Positions 56,236-64,000 of a stretch of DNA of 64,000 nt are shown here, piece after piece. Made by a program: the position numbers and the translations under genes. Source of the DNA: Aquamicrobium defluvii (GTDB lineage Bacteria; Pseudomonadota; Alphaproteobacteria; Rhizobiales; Rhizobiaceae); the NCBI RefSeq assembly GCF_004363725.1, contig NZ_SNZF01000019.1:24866-88865 (forward strand), read 5' to 3'. The notes under the pieces are model-generated. The model worked only from the letters and a program-made list of their open reading frames with translations, made no database searches and was not told the origin of the DNA. Within the stretch, counting starts at the first letter, position 1. Every line of letters starts with the position of its first letter.

Positions 56236-57780
56236 TCAATCCTCGTCGGTCGCGAACTGGGCAAGCATCCTGCCTTTGCCCCTGGCGCGCAGGTAAAGCG
56301 GCAGCACCACAGCGAGGAGCGCAAGCACCCAGAGCAGGATGGCGATCCAGGAATGGAACAGGGCCATCGGATCGCCCTGGCTGATCTGCAACGCCTGCCT
56401 CAGGCTTTTCTCCGCCATCGGCCCGAGGATGAGGCCGACGACGACCGGCGCAATCGGATAGCCGAAACGGCGCAGCCCGTAGCCCAGCACGCCGAACAGC
56501 ATCAGCAGGAGCAGGCCGAAGGACACGGGTACCGGTCCGAGGAAGAAGGTCGAGCCATCGGCGCCGATGGTGCCCAGCGTGGCGAACACCAGAATGCCCG
56601 CATAGAGCCAGGGCTTGGGTATGGACAGCAGCTTCACCCACAGGCCGATCAGCGGCAGGTTGAGCACCAGCAGTATGAAGTTGGCCACCAGCAGACTTGC
56701 GATCAGACCCCAGACCAGCGGTGCGTTGGTGGCAAACAGCAACGGGCCCGGCTGAAGACCGAACTGCTGGAAGCCGGCCAGCATGATCGCCGCGGTCGCC
56801 GTCGTCGGCAGGCCAAGCGTCAGCAACGGCACCAGCGTGCCGGCTGCCGATGCGTTGTTAGCCGCTTCCGGCCCGGCCACGCCTTCGATGGCGCCCGTGC
56901 CGAACTCCTCGGGGTGCTTGGAGAAATTCTTCTCCGCAGAATAGGACAGGAAGCTCGACACATCGGCGCCGCCCGCAGGCATGGCCCCGATGGGAAAGCC
57001 GATGGCGGTGCCGCGCAGCCACGGCACCCATGAGCGGCGCCAGTCCTCGCGGCTCATCCACACCGATCCCCTGACTGTCTCCACCTTGTCCTCGCCGGTC
57101 GCGCGCTGGGCGACGACCGTGAACGTCTCGCCGATGGCGAACAGCGCGACCGCCAGCGTCGTCACGGATATCCCGTCGAAAAGATTGGGCATTCCGAAAG
57201 TGAGCCGCGCCTGCCCCGTCAGCTGGTCGATGCCGATGAGGCCGAGCGCCAGACCGATGAACAGCGAGGTAATGCCACGCAGGGTCGATTCGCCGAAGGC
57301 GGCCGAAACGGTCATGAACGCCAGCAGCATAAGCGCGAAATATTCGGACGGGCCGAAGGAGAGCGCGAACTTCACCACCGAAGGCGCGACAAAGGCAAGG
57401 CCCAGCGTCGCGATCAGGCCGGCCACGAAGGACCCGATTGCCGCGGTGGCGAGCGCCGGTCCGGCCCGGCCGGATTTGGCCATCTTGTTGCCTTCCAGCG
57501 CGGTGACGATCGAGGCGCTTTCCCCCGGCGTGTTGAGCAGGATCGAGGTGGTCGAACCGCCATACATGCCGCCATAGTAGATGCCGGCGAACATGATGAG
57601 CGAACCGGCCGGATCGAGCTTGTAGGTGACGGGCAGGAGCAGCGCCACGGTCAGCGCCGGCCCGATGCCCGGCAGAACGCCGACTGCCGTTCCGAGCGTG
57701 ACGCCGATCAGTGCATAGAGCAGGTTGGATGGCTCCATCGCCACCAGCAGGCCCTGTGCGAGCAGGCTGAAGGTATCCAT
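56236..57780 (-). CDS. tctA: tripartite tricarboxylate transporter permease TctA
   Basis: A 514-residue inner-membrane protein with about 11-12 helices, the large permease of a TTT system. Family blocks present include [20 protein letters not shown] near the start, [17 protein letters not shown] and [19 protein letters not shown]. It transports citrate-like or other carboxylates using an ion gradient, with substrate brought by TctC. It is the distal gene of a leftward tctC-tctB-tctA operon, 12 bases after tctB. Confidence 0.93.
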   Translation of the reverse strand: MDTFSLLAQGLLVAMEPSNLLYALIGVTLGTAVGVLPGIGPALTVALLLPVTYKLDPAGSLIMFAGIYYGGMYGGSTTSILLNTPGESASIVTALEGNKMAKSGRAGPALATAAIGSFVAGLIATLGLAFVAPSVVKFALSFGPSEYFALMLLAFMTVSAAFGESTLRGITSLFIGLALGLIGIDQLTGQARLTFGMPNLFDGISVTTLAVALFAIGETFTVVAQRATGEDKVETVRGSVWMSREDWRRSWVPWLRGTAIGFPIGAMPAGGADVSSFLSYSAEKNFSKHPEEFGTGAIEGVAGPEAANNASAAGTLVPLLTLGLPTTATAAIMLAGFQQFGLQPGPLLFATNAPLVWGLIASLLVANFILLVLNLPLIGLWVKLLSIPKPWLYAGILVFATLGTIGADGSTFFLGPVPVSFGLLLLMLFGVLGYGLRRFGYPIAPVVVGLILGPMAEKSLRQALQISQGDPMALFHSWIAILLWVLALLAVVLPLYLRARGKGRMLAQFATDED

Positions 57781-57792
57781 TGCGGGCCTCCG

Positions 57793-58278
57793 TCAGAACA
57801 GCCGCTCGAGCGGGCCGGCAGGCAATGTCAGTTGCAGGCCCTTGGCGAACATCAGCCACACCAGCAGCGCGAAGACCACGCCGGCGGGAAAGGTCTTCCA
57901 CAGGGCACCCTTGCCGAATGCACGCGCCGTGGCGGCAAACAACAGGCCGGTGGAAAGGGAGAAGCCAATTGTCTTCATGGTCAGCATCTGCGCGACCAGA
58001 CCGCCGAGCACCCACAGCATGGGCGGGAAATCCTGCGCCTCCCGCTCGGGAAAATGTCCGCGCATGGCCTCGATCGCCGTCAGGATCGACAGGATGAAAA
58101 GACCGCCGGCAATGATGTAGGGAAAGGTCTTGGGACCGACCGGCGAATAGCCGGCCACGCCGCCCGCCTGCGATGTGCTCCATGCGATGACGATGGCGAC
58201 GGCAGCCAGAGCTGCCGCTATGCCCAGCGCCGCCCTGTCGGGACGGCGCCGGGTGTTACGCGAGCCGGACTCGCTCAT
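57793..58278 (-). CDS. tctB: tripartite tricarboxylate transporter small subunit TctB
   Basis: A 161-residue protein with four membrane helices and the low conservation typical of TctB. VGPKTFPYIIAGGLFILSIL and GVVFALLVWLMFAKGLQLTLP mark the family. It pairs with TctA in the membrane. Its start overlaps the tctC stop by 4 bases, showing coupling. Confidence 0.87.
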   Translation of the reverse strand: MSESGSRNTRRRPDRAALGIAAALAAVAIVIAWSTSQAGGVAGYSPVGPKTFPYIIAGGLFILSILTAIEAMRGHFPEREAQDFPPMLWVLGGLVAQMLTMKTIGFSLSTGLLFAATARAFGKGALWKTFPAGVVFALLVWLMFAKGLQLTLPAGPLERLF

Positions 58279-59219
58279 TTGACGAGGCCGATCTCTTTAA
58301 GGATCGCCGTCGTCGCTTCGGTGTCCGCCTTGAGCTGCTCGGCGAAGGCGTCACCGGCCAGATAGGTGTCGGCCCAACCCTTTTCCGTCAGGATTTTCTG
58401 CCAGCTTTCCGACTTGGCCATCTTCTCGATGTCAGCCAGGATCGCAGCCTTCTGCTCGTCCGTGATGCCGGGGGCTGCGGCGACCATGCGCCAGTTCTGG
58501 ATCGAGACGTCCACGCCGCCTTCCTTGAAGGTCGGGGCATCGATGCCCTCGACGCGCTCGTCGCTGGAGATGCCGATGATGCGCAGCGTGCCTGCCTCGA
58601 TCTGCGCGGCGAACTCGCCGTAGCCGGAAATGCCGACGGTGACCTGATTGCCGAGAATGGCGGCCAGCGCCTCGCCGCCGCCGGAGAAGGCGATGTAGTT
58701 GACTTTTGTCGGATCGACGCCGGCAGCCTTGGCGATCAGACCCGCGGTGATGTGGTCGGTGCCGCCGGCCGAGCCGCCAGCCCACGAGACGCTGCCGGGA
58801 TCGGCCTTCAGCTTTTCGACGAGACCGGACATGTCCTTGATGTCGGAAGCGGCGGGCACGACGATCACCTCATATTCACCCGTCAGCCGCGCGATCGGCG
58901 TCACCTGATCGAGCGTGACCGGCGAGTTATTGGTCAGGATCGCGCCGACCATGACATAACCGCCGACGATGAGTTGCGAAGGATCGCCGGAGGACTGGTT
59001 GACGAACTGGGCATGGCCGATGGTGCCTCCGGCACCCGGTACGTTCAGAACCTGAACGCTGTTGGAAATTTTCTCATCCTGCAGCGCCGTCTGCATGGAG
59101 CGCGCGGTCTGGTCCCAGCCGCCGCCGGGTGCTGCCGGAGCCATGATCTTGTAATCTTCAGCCATGGCCGGAAGGGCCATTGCACCGGCGATGATGGATG
59201 CCCACACGAACTGCTTCAC
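58275..59219 (-). CDS. tctC: tripartite tricarboxylate transporter substrate-binding protein TctC
   Basis: A 314-residue periplasmic binding protein (Bug family) with a Sec signal ending near AMA (about residue 20). Family patterns are present: IMAPAAPGGGWDQTARSMQ, NVPGAGGTIGHAQFVN and WAGGSAGGTDHITAGLIAKAAG. The start is GTG 59219 after a GGGAGGAAA element. It binds a dicarboxylate or tricarboxylate, but the ligand is not inferable. No two-component tctDE genes are adjacent. A GC-rich hairpin lies immediately upstream of the ribosome binding site. Confidence 0.92.
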   Translation of the reverse strand: MKQFVWASIIAGAMALPAMAEDYKIMAPAAPGGGWDQTARSMQTALQDEKISNSVQVLNVPGAGGTIGHAQFVNQSSGDPSQLIVGGYVMVGAILTNNSPVTLDQVTPIARLTGEYEVIVVPAASDIKDMSGLVEKLKADPGSVSWAGGSAGGTDHITAGLIAKAAGVDPTKVNYIAFSGGGEALAAILGNQVTVGISGYGEFAAQIEAGTLRIIGISSDERVEGIDAPTFKEGGVDVSIQNWRMVAAAPGITDEQKAAILADIEKMAKSESWQKILTEKGWADTYLAGDAFAEQLKADTEATTAILKEIGLVK

Positions 59220-59236
59220 TGGATTTCCTCCCTTGG

Positions 59237-59256
59237 AGCCCGCCCCTGGGCGGGCT
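59237..59256 (-). promoter_or_regulatory. hairpin next to the tctC ribosome binding site
   Basis: AGCCCGCCC (59237-59245) and GGGCGGGCT (59248-59256) form a perfect palindrome directly beside the Shine-Dalgarno element of tctC (59223-59235). It may modulate translation, or end transcription from the trmB side. It has no T tract. Confidence 0.4.
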
Positions 59257-59380
59257 GAACAATGCCGGCTCCCGTGCCGGCCGGCTCATCGCTGAACCTC
59301 AGGGCACAACGTGGCATCAGATGCAAAAGGGCGCAAGCACCCTCATCCTAAGGCCAGGGATACAGATAACAGAAAGGATT

Positions 59381-60082
59381 TCAGGCGCGCCGGAAGGTCA
59401 GGTAGGCCGGGGGGCGCCCCTCGCGCACGGCCTTGGCCTCATAGCGCGTGCCGGGCCAGCCCTCATAGGGCGTGTGCCAGTCCGCCTCGCCAGCCTGCCA
59501 CTCGAAAGCGCCATGCGCGCGGCAATGCAGCAGCGTCCAGTTCACATAGGTGTCGATATCGGAGGCGAAGCGGAAACGCCCGCCCGGCTTCAGCACCCGG
59601 GCGAACCGGTCGAGGTTGGCCGCATTGACGAAACGCCGCTTCCAGTGCCGTTTCTTCGGCCAGGGATCGGGATAGAAGAGATCGATGCCGTCGAGCGAAG
59701 CTGCGGGCAGCCAGTCGAGCAGCAGCGTGGCATCGTCGTTGAACAACCTGATGTTGGCGAGCGGCTGACGCTCCAGCGCAGCCGTCATCTTGGCCATGCC
59801 ATTGACGAAGGGCTCCACCCCGATGAAACCGGTGTCGGGATGGGTTGCCGCCTCATGCAGCAGGTGCTCGCCGCCGCCGAAACCGATCTCCAGCCGCAGC
59901 CGCGTCACCTCGGCGGAAAACAGCCGGCGCAGATCGTCCGGCGCAGGACCGGAAAGGTCGAGACCCAGCGTTCCCAGCCCGGAGGCGAGCGCTTCCGTCT
60001 GGCCGGACCGCAAGGGCTTTCCCTTGCGGCGGCCGAAAAAGGCTTCGCTGGCGCGGCCGGATCTGGTTTCCCGGGGAGACAC
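59381..60082 (-). CDS. trmB: tRNA (guanosine-46-N7)-methyltransferase
   Basis: About 233 residues. The SAM-binding loop is [15 protein letters not shown] and the catalytic motif is [15 protein letters not shown]. The family methylates N7 of G46 in the tRNA variable loop. GTG 60082 is chosen because the family N-terminus ([21 protein letters not shown]) follows it, and it has a GGGG element upstream. A start within metK would be unusual. It follows metK with a gap of 17 bases, as in other Rhizobiales. The 161-base gap to tctC holds only the hairpin. Confidence 0.93.
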   Translation of the reverse strand: MSPRETRSGRASEAFFGRRKGKPLRSGQTEALASGLGTLGLDLSGPAPDDLRRLFSAEVTRLRLEIGFGGGEHLLHEAATHPDTGFIGVEPFVNGMAKMTAALERQPLANIRLFNDDATLLLDWLPAASLDGIDLFYPDPWPKKRHWKRRFVNAANLDRFARVLKPGGRFRFASDIDTYVNWTLLHCRAHGAFEWQAGEADWHTPYEGWPGTRYEAKAVREGRPPAYLTFRRA

Positions 60083-60099
60083 GACTTCAGATACCCCGA

Positions 60100-61365
60100 T
60101 CAGCCGGCGACGGCTTCCCTGAGCGCCTTCACCAGATCGGTCTTCTCCCACGAGAACGAACCGTCGCGGCCGGGCTTGCGGCCGAAATGGCCGTAGGCGG
60201 ACGTCCGGGCGTAAATCGGCTTGTTGAGGTCGAGGTGGCGGCGGATGCCGCTCGGCGACAGGTCCATGACCTTGCGTAGGGCCTCTTCCAGAACCGATTC
60301 CTCAACCTTGCCGGTACCGTGCAGGTCGACATAGACCGAAAGCGGCTGGGCAACGCCGATGGCGTAGGAGAGCTGGATGGTGCAGCGGTCGGCCAGTTTC
60401 GCGGCCACCACGTTCTTGGCGAGATAGCGCGCCGCATAGGCCGCCGAGCGGTCGACCTTGGTGGTGTCCTTGCCGGAAAATGCGCCGCCGCCATGCGGGG
60501 CCGCACCGCCATAGGTGTCGACGATGATCTTGCGCCCGGTGAGGCCGGCGTCGCCGTCCGGGCCGCCGATGACGAACTTGCCGGTCGGGTTGATGTACCA
60601 GTTGCAGTCCTTGGCGATCTTCAGATCGCCGAGCGCCTCGCGGATATAGGGTTCCACGACCTGGCGGACCTTCTTCGAATCCCAGCTGCCGTCGAGATGC
60701 TGGGTCGAAAGGACGATCTGGGTGACTTCCGTGGCCTTGCCGTCCTCGTAGCGGACGGTGACCTGGCTCTTGGCGTCGGGACCGAGCTTGCCGACATCGC
60801 CCTCGCCCTTGTGGCGGGCGGCGGCCAGAAGCTCCAGGATCTTGTGGCTGTAGTAGATCGGAGCCGGCATCAGGTCCGGCGTCTCGCGGCAGGCATAGCC
60901 GAACATGATGCCCTGATCGCCCGCGCCTTCCTCGCCCTGACGGTCGGCGGCGTTGTCGACGCCCTGTCCGATGTCTGGCGACTGGCCGTGCAGCAGCACG
61001 TCGATCTTCGCCGTCTTCCAGTGGAAGCCGTCCTGCTGGTAGCCAATGGCCCTGATTGCCTTGCGCGCGGCAGCACGGATCTTGGACGGGTTGATGACGG
61101 CGTGGCCGGAGGCATCCTTGAGGATATTGCCGTCCTTGTCCTTCTTCAGCAGCGTATCGGGTACCCGCACTTCGCCGGCGATTACAACGCGGTTGGTGGT
61201 CGCCAGCGTCTCGCAGGCCACGCGCACCTTCCAGGGGTCCATACCGCTCTTTTTCGCCTCCCGGTAAACGAGGTCGACGATTTCATCGGATATGCGGTCG
61301 CAGACCTTGTCGGGATGCCCCTCGGACACGGATTCCGAGGTGAAAAGGTAGTTCAGACGGCTCAC
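60100..61365 (-). CDS. metK: S-adenosylmethionine synthetase
   Basis: A 421-residue enzyme that joins ATP and methionine to make SAM. Motifs: [16 protein letters not shown] near the start, [16 protein letters not shown] (the catalytic loop) and [19 protein letters not shown]. The length is slightly above E. coli MetK (384) because of small insertions usual in alphaproteobacteria. It is followed by trmB, a SAM-using enzyme. A possible promoter lies upstream. No riboswitch of the SAM-I or SAM-II type is recognisable in the leader. Confidence 0.97.
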   Translation of the reverse strand: MSRLNYLFTSESVSEGHPDKVCDRISDEIVDLVYREAKKSGMDPWKVRVACETLATTNRVVIAGEVRVPDTLLKKDKDGNILKDASGHAVINPSKIRAAARKAIRAIGYQQDGFHWKTAKIDVLLHGQSPDIGQGVDNAADRQGEEGAGDQGIMFGYACRETPDLMPAPIYYSHKILELLAAARHKGEGDVGKLGPDAKSQVTVRYEDGKATEVTQIVLSTQHLDGSWDSKKVRQVVEPYIREALGDLKIAKDCNWYINPTGKFVIGGPDGDAGLTGRKIIVDTYGGAAPHGGGAFSGKDTTKVDRSAAYAARYLAKNVVAAKLADRCTIQLSYAIGVAQPLSVYVDLHGTGKVEESVLEEALRKVMDLSPSGIRRHLDLNKPIYARTSAYGHFGRKPGRDGSFSWEKTDLVKALREAVAG

Positions 61366-61428
61366 GGGATGTCCCCTCTGGAAATGCCGGAGCTCTGGCC
61401 CCGGCGTTGCGTCGATATGGCGCGCAAC

Positions 61429-61458
61429 GTGTTAGCGGGGCAGTGCGCGAGTCGTCAA
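61429..61458 (-). promoter_or_regulatory. possible sigma-70 promoter of metK
   Basis: On the minus strand, TTGACG (61458-61453), 18 bases, and TAACAC (61434-61429). The start would be near 61422, giving a leader of about 57 bases. It rests on hexamers alone. Confidence 0.45.
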
Positions 61459-61512
61459 GCTGTGGGAAGGCCGCAGGGAAAGGACTTTCCCCGGCGAAGC
61501 CCGGAAGAGCAT

Positions 61513-61935
61513 TTAATGGTCGCTATTGTCATCTGAAAGAGATTTGACAAGCTCCAGAATACGGCGGCGCACCTTGGGGTCGCCGATCCTGACGAAGGCA
61601 CGATTGAGCTGGATGCCTTCCGCGCTGGAGCAGAACTCCATAACCGACGTCATGGAAGAGTCCTCGGACAGTCCTCCTATGGGCGTGTGCTCGTCAGTGG
61701 GCGCATTCTCGAAAAAAAACGCGGGGGGCACCTCCAGTATCGAGGCGATGGCCTGCAAACGGCTCGCACCCACACGGTTGGTGCCCTTCTCGTATTTCTG
61801 AATCTGCTGGAACGTGATGCCGAGGCTCTCACCCAGTTTTTCCTGGCTCATGCCAAGCATGTTCCTGCGCATGCGGATGCGACCGCCCACATGCGCGTCA
61901 ATTGGATTCGGCTTCTTTTTGTTCTGTTCTGCCAT
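61513..61935 (-). CDS. XRE-family HTH regulator conserved beside lnt and metK
   Basis: A 140-residue protein with a Cro/CI HTH at about 18-72 (RRNMLGMSQEKLGESLGITFQQIQKYEKGTNRVG) and a C-terminal helical part (about 85-140). I recall small XRE regulators of this size and neighbourhood as common in Rhizobiales (the low-pH-responsive PhrR of Sinorhizobium is one of this class), but no target is known here. ATG 61935 is chosen as upstream in-frame sequence is AT-rich leader. A consensus -35 promoter and a 17-bp palindrome suggest autoregulation. Confidence 0.88.
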   Translation of the reverse strand: MAEQNKKKPNPIDAHVGGRIRMRRNMLGMSQEKLGESLGITFQQIQKYEKGTNRVGASRLQAIASILEVPPAFFFENAPTDEHTPIGGLSEDSSMTSVMEFCSSAEGIQLNRAFVRIGDPKVRRRILELVKSLSDDNSDH

Positions 61936-62026
61936 TCGTTCCTCGCCGAATTCCTTCGGCTTTCTCTTGAGTATACGACTTATTGCATCGGCCTGCACGA
62001 GGCCCGAATGGTTCCAAAGCCTACTT

Positions 62027-62043
62027 CGAAATTGGTAATTTCG
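62027..62043. promoter_or_regulatory. perfect palindrome, candidate XRE operator
   Basis: CGAAATT (62027-62033), GGT, AATTTCG (62037-62043): a 7-bp perfect arm with a 3-base centre. It covers the predicted start of the XRE gene transcript (about 62040), the classic place for autorepression. Confidence 0.6.
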
Positions 62044-62046
62044 TAC

Positions 62047-62076
62047 AATATGAAATTCTAATATACGAACTGTCAA
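62047..62076 (-). promoter_or_regulatory. promoter of the XRE regulator gene
   Basis: On the minus strand the consensus -35 TTGACA (62076-62071) is followed after 18 bases by CATATT (62052-62047). It overlaps the lnt stop codon, so the regulator has its own promoter inside the end of lnt. Confidence 0.7.
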
Positions 62077-63665
62077 TTCGATTGTAGGCTTTGCCTTACA
62101 TTCACGACAAGCGCTGTTGTCACAAGAACCAGCACCACGATTATGCCAATTATGCGACGGTGGTCATAATCTATGGTTTCCGCAAGGTAAACAGGCAGGC
62201 GGGCATCGATAACGCCCTGTGCATTCACAGCCAGCGCATCGACGACAATCCCGTGCTGCTCGACGATGCCCGAGACGCCGGTGTTTGCAGCCCTGAGCAA
62301 AGGTAAGCCGTTTTCGACACTGCGTATCTGGGCCTGCCGGAAATGCTGGTAAGGCCCGGCCGTGTTGCCGAACCATGCGTCGTTGGTGACATTGATCATG
62401 ACCTGCGCGGCCGCGGAATCACGGGCGACCAGGCCGGGAAATATGACTTCGTAGCAGATGAAGGGCGCCGCCTTCGCGCCACCGGGAAGCTCGATATCCT
62501 TGCGGTGGCTGCCGGCTTCGAAATTCATCGGACCGGCGACGAACTGTTCCACACCGAAGGCTGCAAACAGGTCGGCGAAAGGAATGTACTCCCCGAACGG
62601 CACCAGATGCACCTTGTCGACGGCGTCGACGATCTCGCCACGATCGTTGATGGCGACGATGGAATTGTAATAGCGCGTTCGGGTTCCCGGCCCGGAAGCC
62701 GCCTCCTCGCGAACGATGCCGGCGAGCAGCAGTTGCCCCTCCTGCAACATCTCGCCGATTGCGGTCAGGGCGTCGGGGCGGTCCGTAAACAGAAAGGGGA
62801 CAGAGGTTTCCGGCCAGATGATGAGTTGCGGACGTTCCCCCTCTCCGACGGGCGCACGCGATGAAAGGGCGAGCAGCGAGGCGAAGATACGATCGCGGAC
62901 CTCCTTGTCCCATTTTTCGTTCAGATCGATGTTGGGCTGAACGATGCGGACGCTGATGTGATCATCGGCTTCCGGCACAGTTCTGGTAAGCCGATAATAA
63001 CCGAAGCCGGCATGCGCGACCAGCAAGCCGGCAAGAAGCGCCGCACCGGCCCGTCGTCCGGATTTGTCGACGAGGAGGGCCGGCACCGCGAAGACGAATA
63101 CGGCGAGCGCGTTCATGCCATCCATGCCGACGACGGACACGCTTTGCATCAGCATCGTCACCGGCATCGCCGCATAGCCGATGGCGTTCCATGGAAAGCC
63201 GGTGAAGATGAAGCCGCGCAGCCACTCGGCAAGAGCGAAACCCACTGCAAGCGCGGCGATCCGTCCGATGCCGCTGCTCCACATCGTGCGGGCGACCGCC
63301 GCCGCAAATCCGTAGAAAAAGGCCAGCAGCAGCGGAATGCCGACCATGGCAAACGGCAGCGCCCAGGCGAAGCTTTCCGCCTCCACCAGAAGCGCGGTTC
63401 CGATCCACCACAGGCCGCCGAGGAAATAGCCGAAGCCGAACCACCAGCCCACAGCGAATGCAGGCTTCAGCCGTCCGATACGGCTTGACGAACCGTCGCC
63501 GGTGGTGCCGTCGAGCAGCCAGACGAGTACGGGAAACGATATGAAGCACGCCGCCGAAAAGTCGTAGGGAGCCTGCCCAAGAACGGCGAGCATTCCGGCA
63601 AGGAAGGCGACCAACGCCCGCCGCCATCCCCAGAGCAGCACTATCCGGCCGGCAAGGCGTTGCAT
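62073..63665 (-). CDS. lnt: apolipoprotein N-acyltransferase
   Basis: A 530-residue inner-membrane enzyme that adds the third acyl chain to lipoproteins. About six to eight hydrophobic helices precede a nitrilase-like domain. The catalytic triad is visible: Glu in WPETSVPF, Lys in [14 protein letters not shown] and Cys in [11 protein letters not shown]. It serves lipoproteins such as CpaD and TadD. Its promoter is not clear, because the 335 bases to the window edge hold only a repeat. Confidence 0.95.
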   Translation of the reverse strand: MQRLAGRIVLLWGWRRALVAFLAGMLAVLGQAPYDFSAACFISFPVLVWLLDGTTGDGSSSRIGRLKPAFAVGWWFGFGYFLGGLWWIGTALLVEAESFAWALPFAMVGIPLLLAFFYGFAAAVARTMWSSGIGRIAALAVGFALAEWLRGFIFTGFPWNAIGYAAMPVTMLMQSVSVVGMDGMNALAVFVFAVPALLVDKSGRRAGAALLAGLLVAHAGFGYYRLTRTVPEADDHISVRIVQPNIDLNEKWDKEVRDRIFASLLALSSRAPVGEGERPQLIIWPETSVPFLFTDRPDALTAIGEMLQEGQLLLAGIVREEAASGPGTRTRYYNSIVAINDRGEIVDAVDKVHLVPFGEYIPFADLFAAFGVEQFVAGPMNFEAGSHRKDIELPGGAKAAPFICYEVIFPGLVARDSAAAQVMINVTNDAWFGNTAGPYQHFRQAQIRSVENGLPLLRAANTGVSGIVEQHGIVVDALAVNAQGVIDARLPVYLAETIDYDHRRIIGIIVVLVLVTTALVVNVRQSLQSN

Positions 63666-64000
63666 AAGACCTTCCGATCAACACGAATCACAGGCAAACC
63701 TAGAGCAATTCCAGAAAAATTGCGAAACGGTTTGTGTTCGGGATTGCGCCAAAACAAGGAGTTAGGGCGTTTTCACGTTTCGGCGAAAAACGAAGATGCT
63801 GTCACACGCGGGTGCTGACCGCAAAAAGCCTCCACCCAAACAGCACCTGCATCGGCGCGGCAGCGCTGCGCAGGCATCCGCATTGAGGCGGGACAAAGCA
63901 CCCAGGAGACCTGTGCGCGGGTAGTGCTTTCCGATTGATTTTGTAGATTTTTCAGCATTGCTGGTGCTGTTTGTGCGCGAAGGTTTCCGGTCGGCCCCTG
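63666..64000. other. non-coding region at the window edge, with a palindromic repeat (copy C)
   Basis: No convincing gene is present. Bases 63701-63760 carry a diverged copy of the 5.7/50.0 kb repeat in the opposite orientation: GAGCAATTCCAG, then GCGAAACGGTTT and GGGATTGCG correspond block by block. The remainder (63761-64000) shows no promoter or RNA I can name. It presumably contains the upstream control region of lnt or of a gene outside the window. Confidence 0.65.

Noticed and set aside
61366..61512. SAM-responsive riboswitch in front of metK
   Set aside because: The leader has no recognisable SAM-I, SAM-II or SAM/SAH core sequence. Only a possible promoter is visible.
63773..63958. 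Short minus-strand reading frame at the window edge
   Set aside because: No ribosome binding site, no motif, next to a dispersed repeat, and composition unlike the neighbouring genes.

Overview
The window is a GC-rich chromosomal segment of an alphaproteobacterium, almost certainly of the order Hyphomicrobiales (Rhizobiales), with a Phyllobacteriaceae/Brucellaceae flavour. The reasons are the gene orders mutM-enoyl-CoA hydratase-rpsT-dnaA-dnaN-recF-moeB, irr next to fabA-fabB-fabI, and lnt-XRE regulator-metK-trmB with rimP-nusA-ylxR-infB-rbfA-truB-rpsO-pnp, plus several short palindromic intergenic repeats of a kind common in that order. No rRNA, tRNA, CRISPR array, prophage or insertion sequence was found. 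Genus and species cannot be decided from the sequence alone.

Layout. 1-5.6 kb: housekeeping and envelope genes (end of a TrmN6-like methyltransferase, S49 peptidase, ispE, moaB, then a leftward M17 aminopeptidase / MarR / NlpC-P60 group). 5.9-14.7 kb: an accessory-looking stretch with an MscS channel, a small secreted protein, an isolated tadD, a membrane diguanylate cyclase, an HTH regulator divergent from an orphan Tat-exported solute-binding protein, and a CocE-type hydrolase. 14.7-25.5 kb: a Tad (Flp) pilus locus, with cpaB-cpaC-cpaD-cpaE-cpaF-tadB-tadC running leftward, a separately terminated prepilin peptidase cpaA, and a rightward group encoding a CpaC-N-domain-like protein and two TadE-like pseudopilins. 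No Flp pilin gene is in the locus. 25.6-34.7 kb: deoB-mutM-echA-rpsT-dnaA-dnaN-recF-moeB. 34.7-44.3 kb: serine hydrolase, 2-hydroxyacid dehydrogenase, SH3 protein, DUF4260, irr, fabABI, an RsmC-like methyltransferase and an ABC-F ATPase. 44.3-55.7 kb: the leftward translation and RNA cluster. 56-59.2 kb: a tctABC carboxylate transporter. 59.4-63.7 kb: trmB, metK, an XRE regulator and lnt.

How parts fit together. The Tad genes encode secretin (CpaC), its lipoproteins (CpaD, TadD), the periplasmic CpaB, the ATPase and localisation proteins (CpaF, CpaE), the inner-membrane platform (TadB, TadC) and the peptidase that would mature the pseudopilins. Three intergenic regions beside Tad genes carry near-matches to the CtrA box TTAA-N7-TTAA, which would tie pili to the cell cycle. 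The rimP-nusA-ylxR-infB-rbfA-truB run is a tightly spaced translation and termination operon with a strong promoter followed by an intrinsic-terminator-like hairpin in its leader. Two HTH regulators have clear candidate operators: four 10-bp-phased repeats between the HTH gene at 10.1-10.9 kb and the solute-binding protein gene, and a perfect CGAAATT-N3-AATTTCG palindrome at the predicted start site of the XRE gene at 61.5 kb.

I did not find a clearly undescribed multi-gene system. The best candidates for new biology are the phased-operator HTH / orphan binding protein / CocE unit, the rearranged pilin-less Tad locus, and the leader terminator of the rimP-nusA operon. All functional calls come from reading the sequence and recalled family knowledge. 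No database search was run.
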